Origin: Wenzhouxiangella limi
GTDB taxonomy: Bacteria; Pseudomonadota; Gammaproteobacteria; Xanthomonadales; Wenzhouxiangellaceae
Length of the DNA: 64,000 nt
Assembly: GCF_010499265.1 (NCBI RefSeq)
Contig: NZ_JAAGSC010000031.1
Location: 186,001-250,000 of the forward strand
Direction: 5' to 3'
Below the pieces are notes generated by a model. The model searched no databases and was not told the DNA's origin. It worked only from the letters and a program-made list of their open reading frames with translations. Each line of letters starts with the position of its first letter. Within the stretch, counting starts at the first letter, position 1. Positions 47,886-56,096 of the stretch are shown piece by piece. The translations under genes were made by a program, and so were the position numbers.

Positions 47886-49247
47886 ATGAGCGGATTCCCT
47901 GAGATCGAAACGCTGAGCGACACCGAAAGCCTGGTGCATTACGGTCAGGACTGGACCCGGTTCTGGACACCGTCGCCGGCGAAGGTGGTCTTTCCGCGCT
48001 CCACAGAAGAAGTTGTGGCGCTGGTGAAGTGGGCGCGCAGCAACAAGGCGCGCCTGGTGCCCAGCGGCGGGAGAACCGGGCTGTCGGGTGGCGCGGTCGC
48101 CGCCGCCGCCGAGATCGTGGTGTCCATGGACCGGATGCGCACGCTGGTTGAGCTCGATTCCGTCGAGCCCAGTCTGACCGCCGAGGCCGGGATGAGCATC
48201 GGCGAAGTCCAGCGCCTGGCCGCCGAGGCCGGGCTGTACTACCCGGTCGACTGGGCGGCGGCCGACTCCAGCCAGGTCGGCGGCAGTATCGCGACCAACG
48301 CCGGCGGCATCCGCGTGTTGCGCTACGGCATGACGCGGCAGTGGGTGCGGGGCCTCGAGGTCGTCGACGGTCGTGGTGAGGTCCTGCGGCTCAACCGCGG
48401 ACTGGTCAAGAACAACGCCGGACCGGATCTGAGCCAGCTGCTGATCGGCAGCGAGGGGACGCTGGGCATTATTACCCAGGCGAGCCTGGCCCTGACCCGG
48501 CCGCCGCCGGAGCAGTCCGTGCTGCTGCTGGCGTTTGCCGATCTGGCCGCCATCATGCCGGCGTTTACGGCCCTGCGTCGGGCGCTTGGTCTGTCGGCCT
48601 TCGAGTTTTTCGACCGGCGCTCGGTCGAGCAGGTGGCCGCGCACGCAGACCAGACCTTCCCGCTGGATCCGCAGGCGCCGTATTTTGGCTTGGTGGAGTT
48701 CGATAACCCCGGCGGCGAGCGCGAGAGCGATGCGCTGGCGGTGTTCGAGCAGCTGGTCGAAGACGCCATGGTCAGCGACGGCGTGCTCAGCCAGTCCGCG
48801 GCCCAGGCCGCCGAGTTGTGGCGCTGGCGCGAGGCCATCAGCGAGGCGATCACGCCGCGCACGCCCTACAAGAACGACCTGTCGGTGCGGGTCTCGAAAG
48901 TGCCGGGCTTTCTGGCCGCGCTGGATGATCTGGTCGGGCGCCACTATCCGGATTTCGAGGTCGTCTGGTTCGGCCATATCGGCGACGGCAACCTGCACAT
49001 GAACATCCTGCGTCCGCCGAAGATGGACGTGGGCGATTTTCGCACCGCCTGCGATGGGCTCAGCCCGCGCGTGTTCGACCTGGTCCGCTCGCACGGTGGC
49101 AGCATTTCCGCCGAGCATGGCGTGGGCCTGCTCAAGCGCGACTACCTGCACTACTGTCGCAGTCCGGCAGAGATCGAGGCGTTGCGCGGGCTCAAGGCCT
49201 TGTTCGATCCCGACGGCGTACTCAACCCCGGCAAGCTGCTGGCCTGA
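47886..49247 (+). CDS. FAD-linked D-2-hydroxyglutarate dehydrogenase-like oxidase
   Basis: The 453-residue protein belongs to the vanillyl-alcohol-oxidase/GlcD superfamily. Its FAD-binding PCMH domain has KARLVPSGGRTGLSGGAV and SSQVGGSIATNAGGIRVLRY. The C-terminal cap has the metal-binding HIGDGNLHMNIL, then SAEHGVGLLKRDYL and LFDPDGVLNPGKLL. These fit D-2-hydroxyglutarate or D-lactate dehydrogenases. Adjacency to serA supports D-2-hydroxyglutarate: in Pseudomonas-type bacteria this enzyme reoxidises the D-2-hydroxyglutarate made by SerA, pulling serine synthesis forward. The ATG at 47886 is divergent from serA. Confidence 0.85.
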   Translation: MSGFPEIETLSDTESLVHYGQDWTRFWTPSPAKVVFPRSTEEVVALVKWARSNKARLVPSGGRTGLSGGAVAAAAEIVVSMDRMRTLVELDSVEPSLTAEAGMSIGEVQRLAAEAGLYYPVDWAAADSSQVGGSIATNAGGIRVLRYGMTRQWVRGLEVVDGRGEVLRLNRGLVKNNAGPDLSQLLIGSEGTLGIITQASLALTRPPPEQSVLLLAFADLAAIMPAFTALRRALGLSAFEFFDRRSVEQVAAHADQTFPLDPQAPYFGLVEFDNPGGERESDALAVFEQLVEDAMVSDGVLSQSAAQAAELWRWREAISEAITPRTPYKNDLSVRVSKVPGFLAALDDLVGRHYPDFEVVWFGHIGDGNLHMNILRPPKMDVGDFRTACDGLSPRVFDLVRSHGGSISAEHGVGLLKRDYLHYCRSPAEIEALRGLKALFDPDGVLNPGKLLA

Positions 49248-49303
49248 TCTGCTATCGTGTTGACCGACCTATTTTGCAAAGCTTTTTCTCAGGAGTATCG
49301 CTC

Positions 49304-51325
49304 ATGCGATTGAAAAGTATGTTGTTTTGTCTGGTTTCTCTGGGTTTGATGGCGTCATTGTCGGCGCTGGCCGATGACGGCATGACGCTGGAGCAGATCG
49401 CCCGGCTCGAGCAGGTGGGACAGGTCGCGATCAGCCCTGATGGTCAAAACATCGCCTACACGAGATCGGTTCCGCGACGCCCCGGCGTCGACGAAGACGG
49501 TCCGGCCTGGGCCGAACTGCACCTGATCGATGCTTCCGGCGTCAGCCGTGGATTCATCACCGGCGAGGTCAATATCGGCCAGCTGGGCTGGATGCCGGAC
49601 GGCTCGGCCGTCACCTTCGTGGCTACGCGCGGTGACGATGAACACGCCGCGCTGTATCGCATCCCGGTCGGCGGCGGTGAGGCGCAGCGCCTGATCTCGG
49701 TCGGCACCGGCGTGGCCGGCTACAGCCTGTCGCCAGACGGCGAGCGCGTGGCTCTGGTAGCCACCGATCCGCTCGACGAGGAAATCCAGTCGCTGCACGA
49801 CAAGGGCTTCGACCAGGTCATTTTCGAGGAGGATTGGCGTCCGCGCCGGCTGTGGATCGCCGAGCTTGAAAACGGCGAGCCCGAACCGGTCGAGATTGAC
49901 GGTTCCGTGCAGCGGGTACAGTGGTCGCCGGCCGGCGATCGCCTGGCGGTGGTCGTGACCCCGCGCCAGCTGGTCGACGATACCCTGATGTTTCCGCGCA
50001 TCCGCATCATCCGGCCCGACGGTGAGGAGCTGGGGCGGATCGAAAACCCCGGCAAGCTCGGCCAGAGCGCCTGGAGCCCCGACGGCGACCACTTTGCGTT
50101 CATCGCCACCGACATCATCAACGATACCCGCGAAGGCCGCCTGATGGTTGCCGATCGTGATGGCGGCGAGTGGCTGAACCTGCTGCCGGATCTGGAAGGC
50201 CACGTCTGGCACGTGGACTGGAACGGCCCCGATCGCGTGTTGTTCATCAGCTACGAAGGCGTGGAGGCCCGCGTCGGTCAGATCGCCGTCGACGGCAGCG
50301 CCGAGCAGACCCTGTTTGCCGAAGACGGGCTGATCTTCGATGCCCTGTCGGTGGCCGAGAGCGGGCGCCTGGCCCTGCGCGCCCACACGCCTGCGCACCC
50401 GCCCGAGGTGTATGCAGCCGCCAGCGCCAGCGGCGCGCCGGAGCGCCTGACCGACAGCAATCCCTGGCTGGAAGACGTGGCCCTGGCCCGTCAGGAAGTG
50501 GTGCGTTACCCGGCCGCCGACGGCCTGGAGATCGAGGGGCTGCTGGTGCGGCCGCTGGACTATCGGGAAGGGCAGCGCTACCCGCTCATCCTCGCCGCGC
50601 ACGGTGGCCCGGAGGCCCATTATTCCAACGGCTGGCTGACCTCGTACAACCTGCCGGCCCAGCACGCTGCCGCCGAAGGCTACTTCATGTTCTACCCGAA
50701 CTATCGCGGCAGCACCGGGCGCGGGGTGGAGTTTGCCCTGACGTCCCAGGGCCGCCCGGCCAAGGAAGAGTTCAGCGACTTAGTCGACGGTATCGACCAT
50801 CTCGTCGAGCAGGGCCTGGTCGACGGCGAGCGCGTCGGCATCACCGGCGGCTCTTACGGCGGCTACGCCTCGGCCTGGGCGGCAACCTATTATTCGGAGC
50901 GTTTCGCGGCCGCGGTCATGAACGTTGGGCTGTCGGACAAGATCGCCATGCTGGGGACCTCCGACATCCCGCAGGAGCTTTACCTGCTCCACTACCGCAC
51001 CTGGCCCTGGGAGGACTGGGATCTGTATCGCAAGGCCAGCCCGATCTATTACGCCGAGCAGGCACAGACGCCAATCCTGATCCTGCACGGCGATGCCGAC
51101 CCGCGCGTCGACCCCACCCAGTCCCGGATCCTGTACCGCTACCTGGTGCTCCAGGATGATCCGCCGCCGGTCCGGCTGGTGCTCTACCGCGGCGAGGGCC
51201 ACGGCAACCGGCGCGCGGCTCCGCGCTGGGACTACAGCCTGCGCCTGATGCGCTGGATGGATCATTACCTGAAAGGCGAGGGTGGGGATCCACCGCCCTA
51301 CCAGATCGACTATCGCCTGGATTGA
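49304..51325 (+). CDS. exported S9 family (prolyl oligopeptidase-type) serine peptidase
   Basis: The 673-residue product has a signal peptide (MRLKSMLFCLVSLGLMASL, cleaved near ALA) and an N-terminal WD40-like beta-propeller (about 35-390). The C-terminal alpha/beta hydrolase has the nucleophile GGSYGGYAS, the acid in LHGDADPRVDPTQS and the histidine in GEGHGNRRA. It should cleave peptides in the periplasm, perhaps with dipeptidyl or acylaminoacyl specificity. The ATG at 49304 has AGGAG before it; the earlier in-frame codons would displace the signal peptide. A 16-base tandem duplication covers the stop region, and the DUF2237 gene follows. Confidence 0.9.
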   Translation: MRLKSMLFCLVSLGLMASLSALADDGMTLEQIARLEQVGQVAISPDGQNIAYTRSVPRRPGVDEDGPAWAELHLIDASGVSRGFITGEVNIGQLGWMPDGSAVTFVATRGDDEHAALYRIPVGGGEAQRLISVGTGVAGYSLSPDGERVALVATDPLDEEIQSLHDKGFDQVIFEEDWRPRRLWIAELENGEPEPVEIDGSVQRVQWSPAGDRLAVVVTPRQLVDDTLMFPRIRIIRPDGEELGRIENPGKLGQSAWSPDGDHFAFIATDIINDTREGRLMVADRDGGEWLNLLPDLEGHVWHVDWNGPDRVLFISYEGVEARVGQIAVDGSAEQTLFAEDGLIFDALSVAESGRLALRAHTPAHPPEVYAAASASGAPERLTDSNPWLEDVALARQEVVRYPAADGLEIEGLLVRPLDYREGQRYPLILAAHGGPEAHYSNGWLTSYNLPAQHAAAEGYFMFYPNYRGSTGRGVEFALTSQGRPAKEEFSDLVDGIDHLVEQGLVDGERVGITGGSYGGYASAWAATYYSERFAAAVMNVGLSDKIAMLGTSDIPQELYLLHYRTWPWEDWDLYRKASPIYYAEQAQTPILILHGDADPRVDPTQSRILYRYLVLQDDPPPVRLVLYRGEGHGNRRAAPRWDYSLRLMRWMDHYLKGEGGDPPPYQIDYRLD

Positions 51326-51360
51326 TAAAAATCGCCTGGATTGATACAAGAGGATTTGCC

Positions 51361-51744
51361 ATGACCGACCAGGCTGAAAGCGTCAATGTGCTCGGTGAGC
51401 GGCTGCGCGAATGCGGCCGCGATCCGGTCACCGGCTTTTATCGTGACGGCTGCTGCAACACCGGCGATTCCGATGCCGGCAGCCATACCATCTGCGCGAT
51501 CATGACCGACGCCTTTCTGCGCTTTAGCGCCAGCCGCGGCAACGACCTTTCCACGCCGCGCCCGCAGTTCGGTTTTCCGGGCCTGAAGGCGGGTGATCAG
51601 TGGTGCCTGTGTGCGGCGCGCTGGCGCGAAGCGTTTGAAGCGGGTTGTGCGCCGCGCGTGGTGCTGGAGGCAACCCACCAGGCGGCGCTGTCCTACGTCA
51701 CCCTGGACCAGCTAAGAGCGCACGCAACCGGCACGCTGCACTGA
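51361..51744 (+). CDS. DUF2237 family protein
   Basis: The 127-residue protein has the full DUF2237 pattern: NVLGERLRECGRDPVTGFYR, RDGCCNTGDSDAGSHTICAI, FLRFSASRGNDLSTPRP and FPGLKAGDQWCLCAARWREA. The family is widespread and uncharacterised; the conserved Cys and His suggest a cofactor or metal site, but no function is known. The ATG at 51361 has AGAGG upstream. It follows the S9 peptidase by 35 bases on the same strand. Confidence 0.88.
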   Translation: MTDQAESVNVLGERLRECGRDPVTGFYRDGCCNTGDSDAGSHTICAIMTDAFLRFSASRGNDLSTPRPQFGFPGLKAGDQWCLCAARWREAFEAGCAPRVVLEATHQAALSYVTLDQLRAHATGTLH

Positions 51745-51747
51745 ACC

Positions 51748-51774
51748 AAAAACGCCCCGCGCAAGGCGGGGCGT
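51748..51774 (-). terminator. bidirectional-type terminator hairpin
   Basis: ACGCCCCGC (51752-51760) pairs with GCGGGGCGT (51766-51774) around GCAAG. On the minus strand it is followed by TTTTT (51752-51748), so it chiefly terminates the glycine-zipper gene. On the plus strand it can also end the DUF2237 gene. Confidence 0.85.
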
Positions 51775-51794
51775 ATTGGGCTTTAAGCGAGACC

Positions 51795-52310
51795 TCAGGG
51801 CGCCGGCGTGATCGACACCCGCACCCGCATCTGATCGCCCGGGTGGTCGCGCATCGTCGTTTGATGGACCTGGCCCTCGTACAGATAGGAAACCCGGTAG
51901 CCGCTGATCACGCTGCGTTCCTCGTAATCGCGCTGAACGGTGCAGCGCTCTTCGGTGACCGGTAAGTAACGCCCCGGCTGCCTGGCGCGCCCGGCATCGC
52001 GGCCGATCGATCCGCCCAGGGCGGCACCGGCCACGGTGGCCGCCTTTTTACCGTTGCCGCCGCCGAACTGGTTGCCGATCACGCCGCCGATGATGGCGCC
52101 GACGACGGTTGGCGTGGCCGAACGGCGCGAGTCCGCGGTGCGCTGATAAGAGGTCTCGTCCCAGCACACGGTCCGGTCCACCGGCGTGCGGGTGACGCTG
52201 TAGTTCGGCTCGACCTCGACCACCGGCACGGTCTGGTAGTGGACGCCGGCTGCCTGGGCAAGGCCTGCGGCGAGGGTGAACAGGGCAACGGTCGCGGTTC
52301 TGGCAAGCAT
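51795..52310 (-). CDS. glycine-zipper (17-kDa surface antigen-like) outer-membrane-associated protein
   Basis: The 171-residue protein has a signal peptide (MLARTATVALFTLAAGLAQA). A mid-region glycine zipper (TPTVVGAIIGGVIGNQFGGG, then AATVAGAALGGSIGRD) forms the Rick_17kDa_Anti/2TM repeat found in outer-membrane stress lipoproteins. A C-terminal beta-rich domain with two cysteines follows (EERCTVQRDYEERSVISGYR). There is no lipobox. The ATG at 52310 has AGGAG upstream. It may help envelope integrity; the exact role is unknown. Confidence 0.8.
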   Translation of the reverse strand: MLARTATVALFTLAAGLAQAAGVHYQTVPVVEVEPNYSVTRTPVDRTVCWDETSYQRTADSRRSATPTVVGAIIGGVIGNQFGGGNGKKAATVAGAALGGSIGRDAGRARQPGRYLPVTEERCTVQRDYEERSVISGYRVSYLYEGQVHQTTMRDHPGDQMRVRVSITPAP

Positions 52311-52505
52311 GTCGGTTCTCCTTAATCGAAGGGTCGTGCGTCGATGACAAAAGTCCAATACCCGGCGCTGGATTCGGTAAGCTTGAAGGGCATCGATGTC
52401 CAGCGTCATCGACAGGTTAGAACGGGCTGGCTGAATTCGGCCTGAACCGGCCCCGATGCTGGAAAATCATCCGAGGCAACTTGCCATAAAATCTACGGAG
52501 AGACC

Positions 52506-54548
52506 ATGCCTGCCCAGACCACGCAACAAATCAGAAACCTCGCCTTGTTCGGACACGCCGGGGCCGGCAAGACCTCTCTTTTGGACATGCTGATGGTCAA
52601 GGCCGGGATGCAGGGTGAGCCCGGCAGCCTGGAGCGCGGCACCATGACCACCGACTACGACCCGCTGGAGCGCAAATACCAGTATTCGCTGGTCTCGGGT
52701 CTGGTCACCATTCCTTACCAGGATGCGCGGCTGAACATCATCGATACGCCGGGCGATCCCGATTTCCGCGGCCAGGCGCTTTCGGCGATGAGCGCGATCG
52801 AAACCGCTGTGATCGTGGTCAACGCCAGCGCCGGGATCGAGATGTCGACGCGCAGCATGATGCGCCGCGCCAGGCAGCGCAAGCTGGGACGGATGATCGT
52901 CATCAACCGCATCGACGGCGACGATCTCGACCTCCCCGGACTGGTGGCCGCGATTCGCGAAGAATTCGGCCCCCAGTGTCTGCCGATCAACCTGCCCGCC
53001 GAGGGCTTCACCACCGTCCGCGACTGCTTCTATCGCACTGAAGGCGAGACCGACATTCTGTCGGTGGCCGATGCCCACACCGAGATCGTCGACCAGGTGG
53101 TCGAAGTCGACGAGGAACTGATGGCGGCTTACCTGGAAGGCGAGGAAATCAGCCCAGAGCAGCTCCACGACGCCTTCGAGAAGGCGTTCTGCCAGGGGCA
53201 CCTGGTGCCGATCTGCTTTACCTCGGCCCTGACCGGCGCCGGCTGCGAACACTTTCTTCGGCTGGCCCAGCGCCTGCTGCCCAACCCGGCCGAGGGCAAT
53301 CCGCCGCCGTTCCGCAAGGGCCCGGAGCGGGAGCGGGTGACGGCCACGCCGGACCCCGACGGTCACGTGCTGGCGCATGTTTTCAAGATCGCCAACGATC
53401 CGTACGCCGGCAAGCTCGGGATCTTTCGGCTGTACCAGGGCACGATCGAGCCCGATACCCAGCTCTACATCGGCGACGGCCGCAAGCCTTTCAAGGTCTC
53501 GCACCTGTACCGCATGCACGGCAAGGAGCACCAGGAAATCGACGTCGCCATTCCGGGCGATCTGTGCGCGGTGGCCAAGGTGGACGACATCTACTACGAC
53601 GCCATCCTGCATGACTCGCACGATGAGGATCACTACTTTCTCAAGCCGGTGGATTTCCCGCAGCCGATGTTCGGGGTTGCCGTTGCGGCCAAAACCCGCG
53701 GGCAGGAGCAGAAACTGGCCGCCTCGCTGGAGCGCCTGAGCGAAGAAGACCCCTGTTTCGTGATCGACCACAACCAGGAGCTCAACGAAACCGTGGTCCG
53801 CGGGCTGGGAGAAATGCACCTGCGGGTGATGCTGGAGCGTCTGGAGACGCGCTATGGCGTGGAAGTCGATACCCGGCCGCCGCGGATTGCCTACCGCGAA
53901 ACCATCACCCGTCGGGCCGAGGGCCATCATCGCCACAAGAAGCAAACCGGCGGGGCCGGCCAGTTCGGCGAGGTCTTTCTGCGTATCGCGCCGCTGGGGC
54001 GCGGCGAAGGTTTCGTTTTCAAAAGCGAGGTGGTCGGGGGCGCCATCCCCACCAGCCTGATTCCGGCCGTGGAGAAAGGCGTGCGCCAGGTGCTCGACGA
54101 TGGCGCCATCGCTGGCTTTCCGCTACAGGACGTCGAGGTCGTGGTCTACGACGGCAAGTTCCACTCGGTGGATTCCAAGGAAATCGCCTTTGTGGTGGCC
54201 GGGCGCAAGGCATTCCTCGATGCGATCGCCGATGCCGGTCCGCAGATTCTCGAGCCCATCGTCGAGCTCGAGGTCACGGTGCCGGATACGGTCATGGGCG
54301 ACGTGACCGGGGCGCTGGCTTCCAAGCGAGCCCGCATCCAGGGTACGGACAGCCACAGCGGCACAACCACGACCATCAAGGCGGCCGTGCCGCTATCGGT
54401 GCTCAGTGATTTCCCGACCGAGCTGAAAAGTCTGACCGGCGGCGAGGGCCGCTACACGATGTCTTTCTCCCATTACGAGGCCGTACCCGGCGATATCCAG
54501 AAGCAGCTGGTCGAGGCCCACCGCCCGTCAGACGAAGACGACGACTGA
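52506..54548 (+). CDS. elongation factor G-like (EF-G2 type) translational GTPase
   Basis: The 680-residue protein has the EF-G domain order: a GTPase domain (G1 GHAGAGKTSL at about residue 16, G3 DTPGDPDF, G4-like VINRID), then domains II to V, with an IV/V region that includes FHSVDSKEIAFVVAGRKAF. The usual G3 histidine (DTPGH) is replaced by Asp and G4 is NRID rather than NKxD, which fits the uncharacterised EF-G-like paralogues rather than canonical FusA. It probably binds the ribosome but its job is unclear. The start ATG at 52506 has GGAGA upstream. No rpsL-rpsG-tuf genes surround it. It converges with coaE. Confidence 0.9.
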   Translation: MPAQTTQQIRNLALFGHAGAGKTSLLDMLMVKAGMQGEPGSLERGTMTTDYDPLERKYQYSLVSGLVTIPYQDARLNIIDTPGDPDFRGQALSAMSAIETAVIVVNASAGIEMSTRSMMRRARQRKLGRMIVINRIDGDDLDLPGLVAAIREEFGPQCLPINLPAEGFTTVRDCFYRTEGETDILSVADAHTEIVDQVVEVDEELMAAYLEGEEISPEQLHDAFEKAFCQGHLVPICFTSALTGAGCEHFLRLAQRLLPNPAEGNPPPFRKGPERERVTATPDPDGHVLAHVFKIANDPYAGKLGIFRLYQGTIEPDTQLYIGDGRKPFKVSHLYRMHGKEHQEIDVAIPGDLCAVAKVDDIYYDAILHDSHDEDHYFLKPVDFPQPMFGVAVAAKTRGQEQKLAASLERLSEEDPCFVIDHNQELNETVVRGLGEMHLRVMLERLETRYGVEVDTRPPRIAYRETITRRAEGHHRHKKQTGGAGQFGEVFLRIAPLGRGEGFVFKSEVVGGAIPTSLIPAVEKGVRQVLDDGAIAGFPLQDVEVVVYDGKFHSVDSKEIAFVVAGRKAFLDAIADAGPQILEPIVELEVTVPDTVMGDVTGALASKRARIQGTDSHSGTTTTIKAAVPLSVLSDFPTELKSLTGGEGRYTMSFSHYEAVPGDIQKQLVEAHRPSDEDDD

Positions 54549-54563
54549 CCCTGGCTCCCGGCT

Positions 54564-55190
54564 TCAGGGGCGCGGGCCGAAGTGCTCGAGCAAGTCTGCG
54601 TGCAGTCGGTCCACGCGGTCTTTCAGATCGGCCGGCGAGCCCGTGTTCTCGATGACGCGGTCGGCACGGGCCAGACGCACTTCGCGTTTGGCCTGCGCGG
54701 CCAGAATCCGGTCTACGGTGAGATCATCGACGCCGTCTCGCGCTGCCAGGCGTTGCCGCTGCAGGGTCTCCGGCACGTCGACCACAACCACCAGGTCGGC
54801 ATCGGCAAACAGGCCGCTTTCGACCAGCAGTGGCACGACCAGCACGCAATAGGGGGCGGCAGGAAGTCGGCGGACGCGCACTCGTGCCTCGGCCTCGATC
54901 AGGGGATGCAGAATACCCTCCAACCGTTCCCGGGCCGCGGCGTTCTGAAATACCTTTGAGCCGAGCGCCTTGCGGTCGAGTGCGCCGTCGGGGCGCAGGA
55001 CAGCGGGGCCGAAAGCCGTCTCGACGGCAGCCAGTCCGGGTGTGCCGGGCGCGACCACGTCGCGCGCGATCAGGTCGGTGTCGACCACGGGAATGCCCAG
55101 CGCGGCAAGACGATCGGAAACCGCGGTCTTCCCGGAGGCGATCCCGCCGGTCAGCGCTACCATGGGCATCGGCTTGGCCGCGGTCGACAT
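54564..55190 (-). CDS. coaE: dephospho-CoA kinase
   Basis: CoaE phosphorylates dephospho-CoA, the last step of CoA synthesis. The 208-residue product has the P-loop GGIASGKT (residues 15-22) and the CoA-binding helix that follows (AVSDRLAALGIPVVDTDLIA). VVPLLVESGLFADADLVVVV provides the Walker B-like strand, and the lid has RLAARDGVDDLTVDRILAAQ. Length matches E. coli CoaE (206). The ATG at 55190 is used; the residues MSTAAKPMPM precede the P-loop. In many relatives pilD lies upstream; here only a noncoding stretch and the response regulator gene are found. It converges on the EF-G-like gene. Confidence 0.95.
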   Translation of the reverse strand: MSTAAKPMPMVALTGGIASGKTAVSDRLAALGIPVVDTDLIARDVVAPGTPGLAAVETAFGPAVLRPDGALDRKALGSKVFQNAAARERLEGILHPLIEAEARVRVRRLPAAPYCVLVVPLLVESGLFADADLVVVVDVPETLQRQRLAARDGVDDLTVDRILAAQAKREVRLARADRVIENTGSPADLKDRVDRLHADLLEHFGPRP

Positions 55191-55418
55191 CGCTCAGGCG
55201 CTGGCCCGGCTGCGGCAAATCCAAGCGCCGGTCAGGCCGAGATTCGCAGGGGGGAGAGATGAATCATCATTCATTTTGGCGGCGCTACGGGTTGTGGGGA
55301 ACAGGACAGATGGTAGCGCACGGCCAGCCTGATCCTGGACCAGCGGGGAGCTCCAACTTTTCAGGCGGCGGTTTTTGGGGTACTTTAAGGGGCAGGGAAC
55401 GCGCAGATGGGGAATGCC

Positions 55419-56060
55419 ATGATCAAGCTGATGATCGTCGAGGATCATGAGCTCTTTCGCACCGGGATCAACAACATCCTGGCGAAGTTCGACAATATCG
55501 AAGTGGTTGCGGAAACCTCGAACGGTGAAGACGCAATCCGACTGGCACGCCAACTGGAGCCGGACGTCATCCTGATGGACGTCGGTCTACCGGGTCTTTC
55601 GGGGCTTGAGACCACCGAGCGAATCCTCAAGACCCAGTCCGACATCCGGGTGATCGTGCTGACCGCCCACGCCGAGCCGCCGTTGCCGGCGCGGCTGCTG
55701 GATATCGGCGCCAGCGGTTACCTGACCAAGGGCGCCAGCGCGGACGAGCTTGTTTCCGCCGTCCAGGCCGTGCATCGCGGGGAGCGCTATATCGGTTCTG
55801 AAATTGCCCAGCAGCTGGCGCTTTCTCTCCTGCCGGGGACGCCGGCCTCGCCGTTTCAGGATCTGACCGGTCGCGAGCTGGAAGTCACCCTGATGTTGAT
55901 TCAGGGGATGAAGGCGAACTCGATCGGCGAGGTGCTCAAGCTCAGCCCCAAGACGGTGGCGACCCACAAGTACCGCATCTACGACAAGGTCGGGGTTCGT
56001 AACGAGGTCGAATTGCTGCGCCTTGCCATCCGCTACGGGCTGTTCAAGCCTGAAGTCTGA
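55419..56060 (+). CDS. uvrY: GacA/UvrY-type LuxR-family response regulator
   Basis: The 213-residue protein has a receiver domain (acidic pair in IVEDHELFR, phospho-acceptor aspartate in PDVILMDVGLPGL, lysine in GYLTKGASADE). A LuxR-type helix-turn-helix follows (LTGRELEVTLMLIQGMKANS, then LSPKTVATHKYRIYDKV). Size and sequence match GacA/UvrY, which with the sensor BarA/GacS switches on CsrA-titrating small RNAs. The ATG at 55419 is preferred because GGGGA lies eight bases upstream; an ATG at 55407 is possible. No sensor kinase or uvrC is adjacent. It converges with rne, which is relevant because RNase E processes Csr sRNAs. Confidence 0.88.
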   Translation: MIKLMIVEDHELFRTGINNILAKFDNIEVVAETSNGEDAIRLARQLEPDVILMDVGLPGLSGLETTERILKTQSDIRVIVLTAHAEPPLPARLLDIGASGYLTKGASADELVSAVQAVHRGERYIGSEIAQQLALSLLPGTPASPFQDLTGRELEVTLMLIQGMKANSIGEVLKLSPKTVATHKYRIYDKVGVRNEVELLRLAIRYGLFKPEV

Positions 56061-56096
56061 GCCGGGCCGAGAATCGCCCGGCCCGGACGGCCAGAT

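Noticed and set aside
55259-55450. 63-codon plus-strand ORF with an excellent ribosome binding site (GGGGGGAGAG)
   Set aside because: It overlaps the start of the response-regulator gene in another frame and ends with a sequence typical of an out-of-frame reading; no homology or structure is evident.
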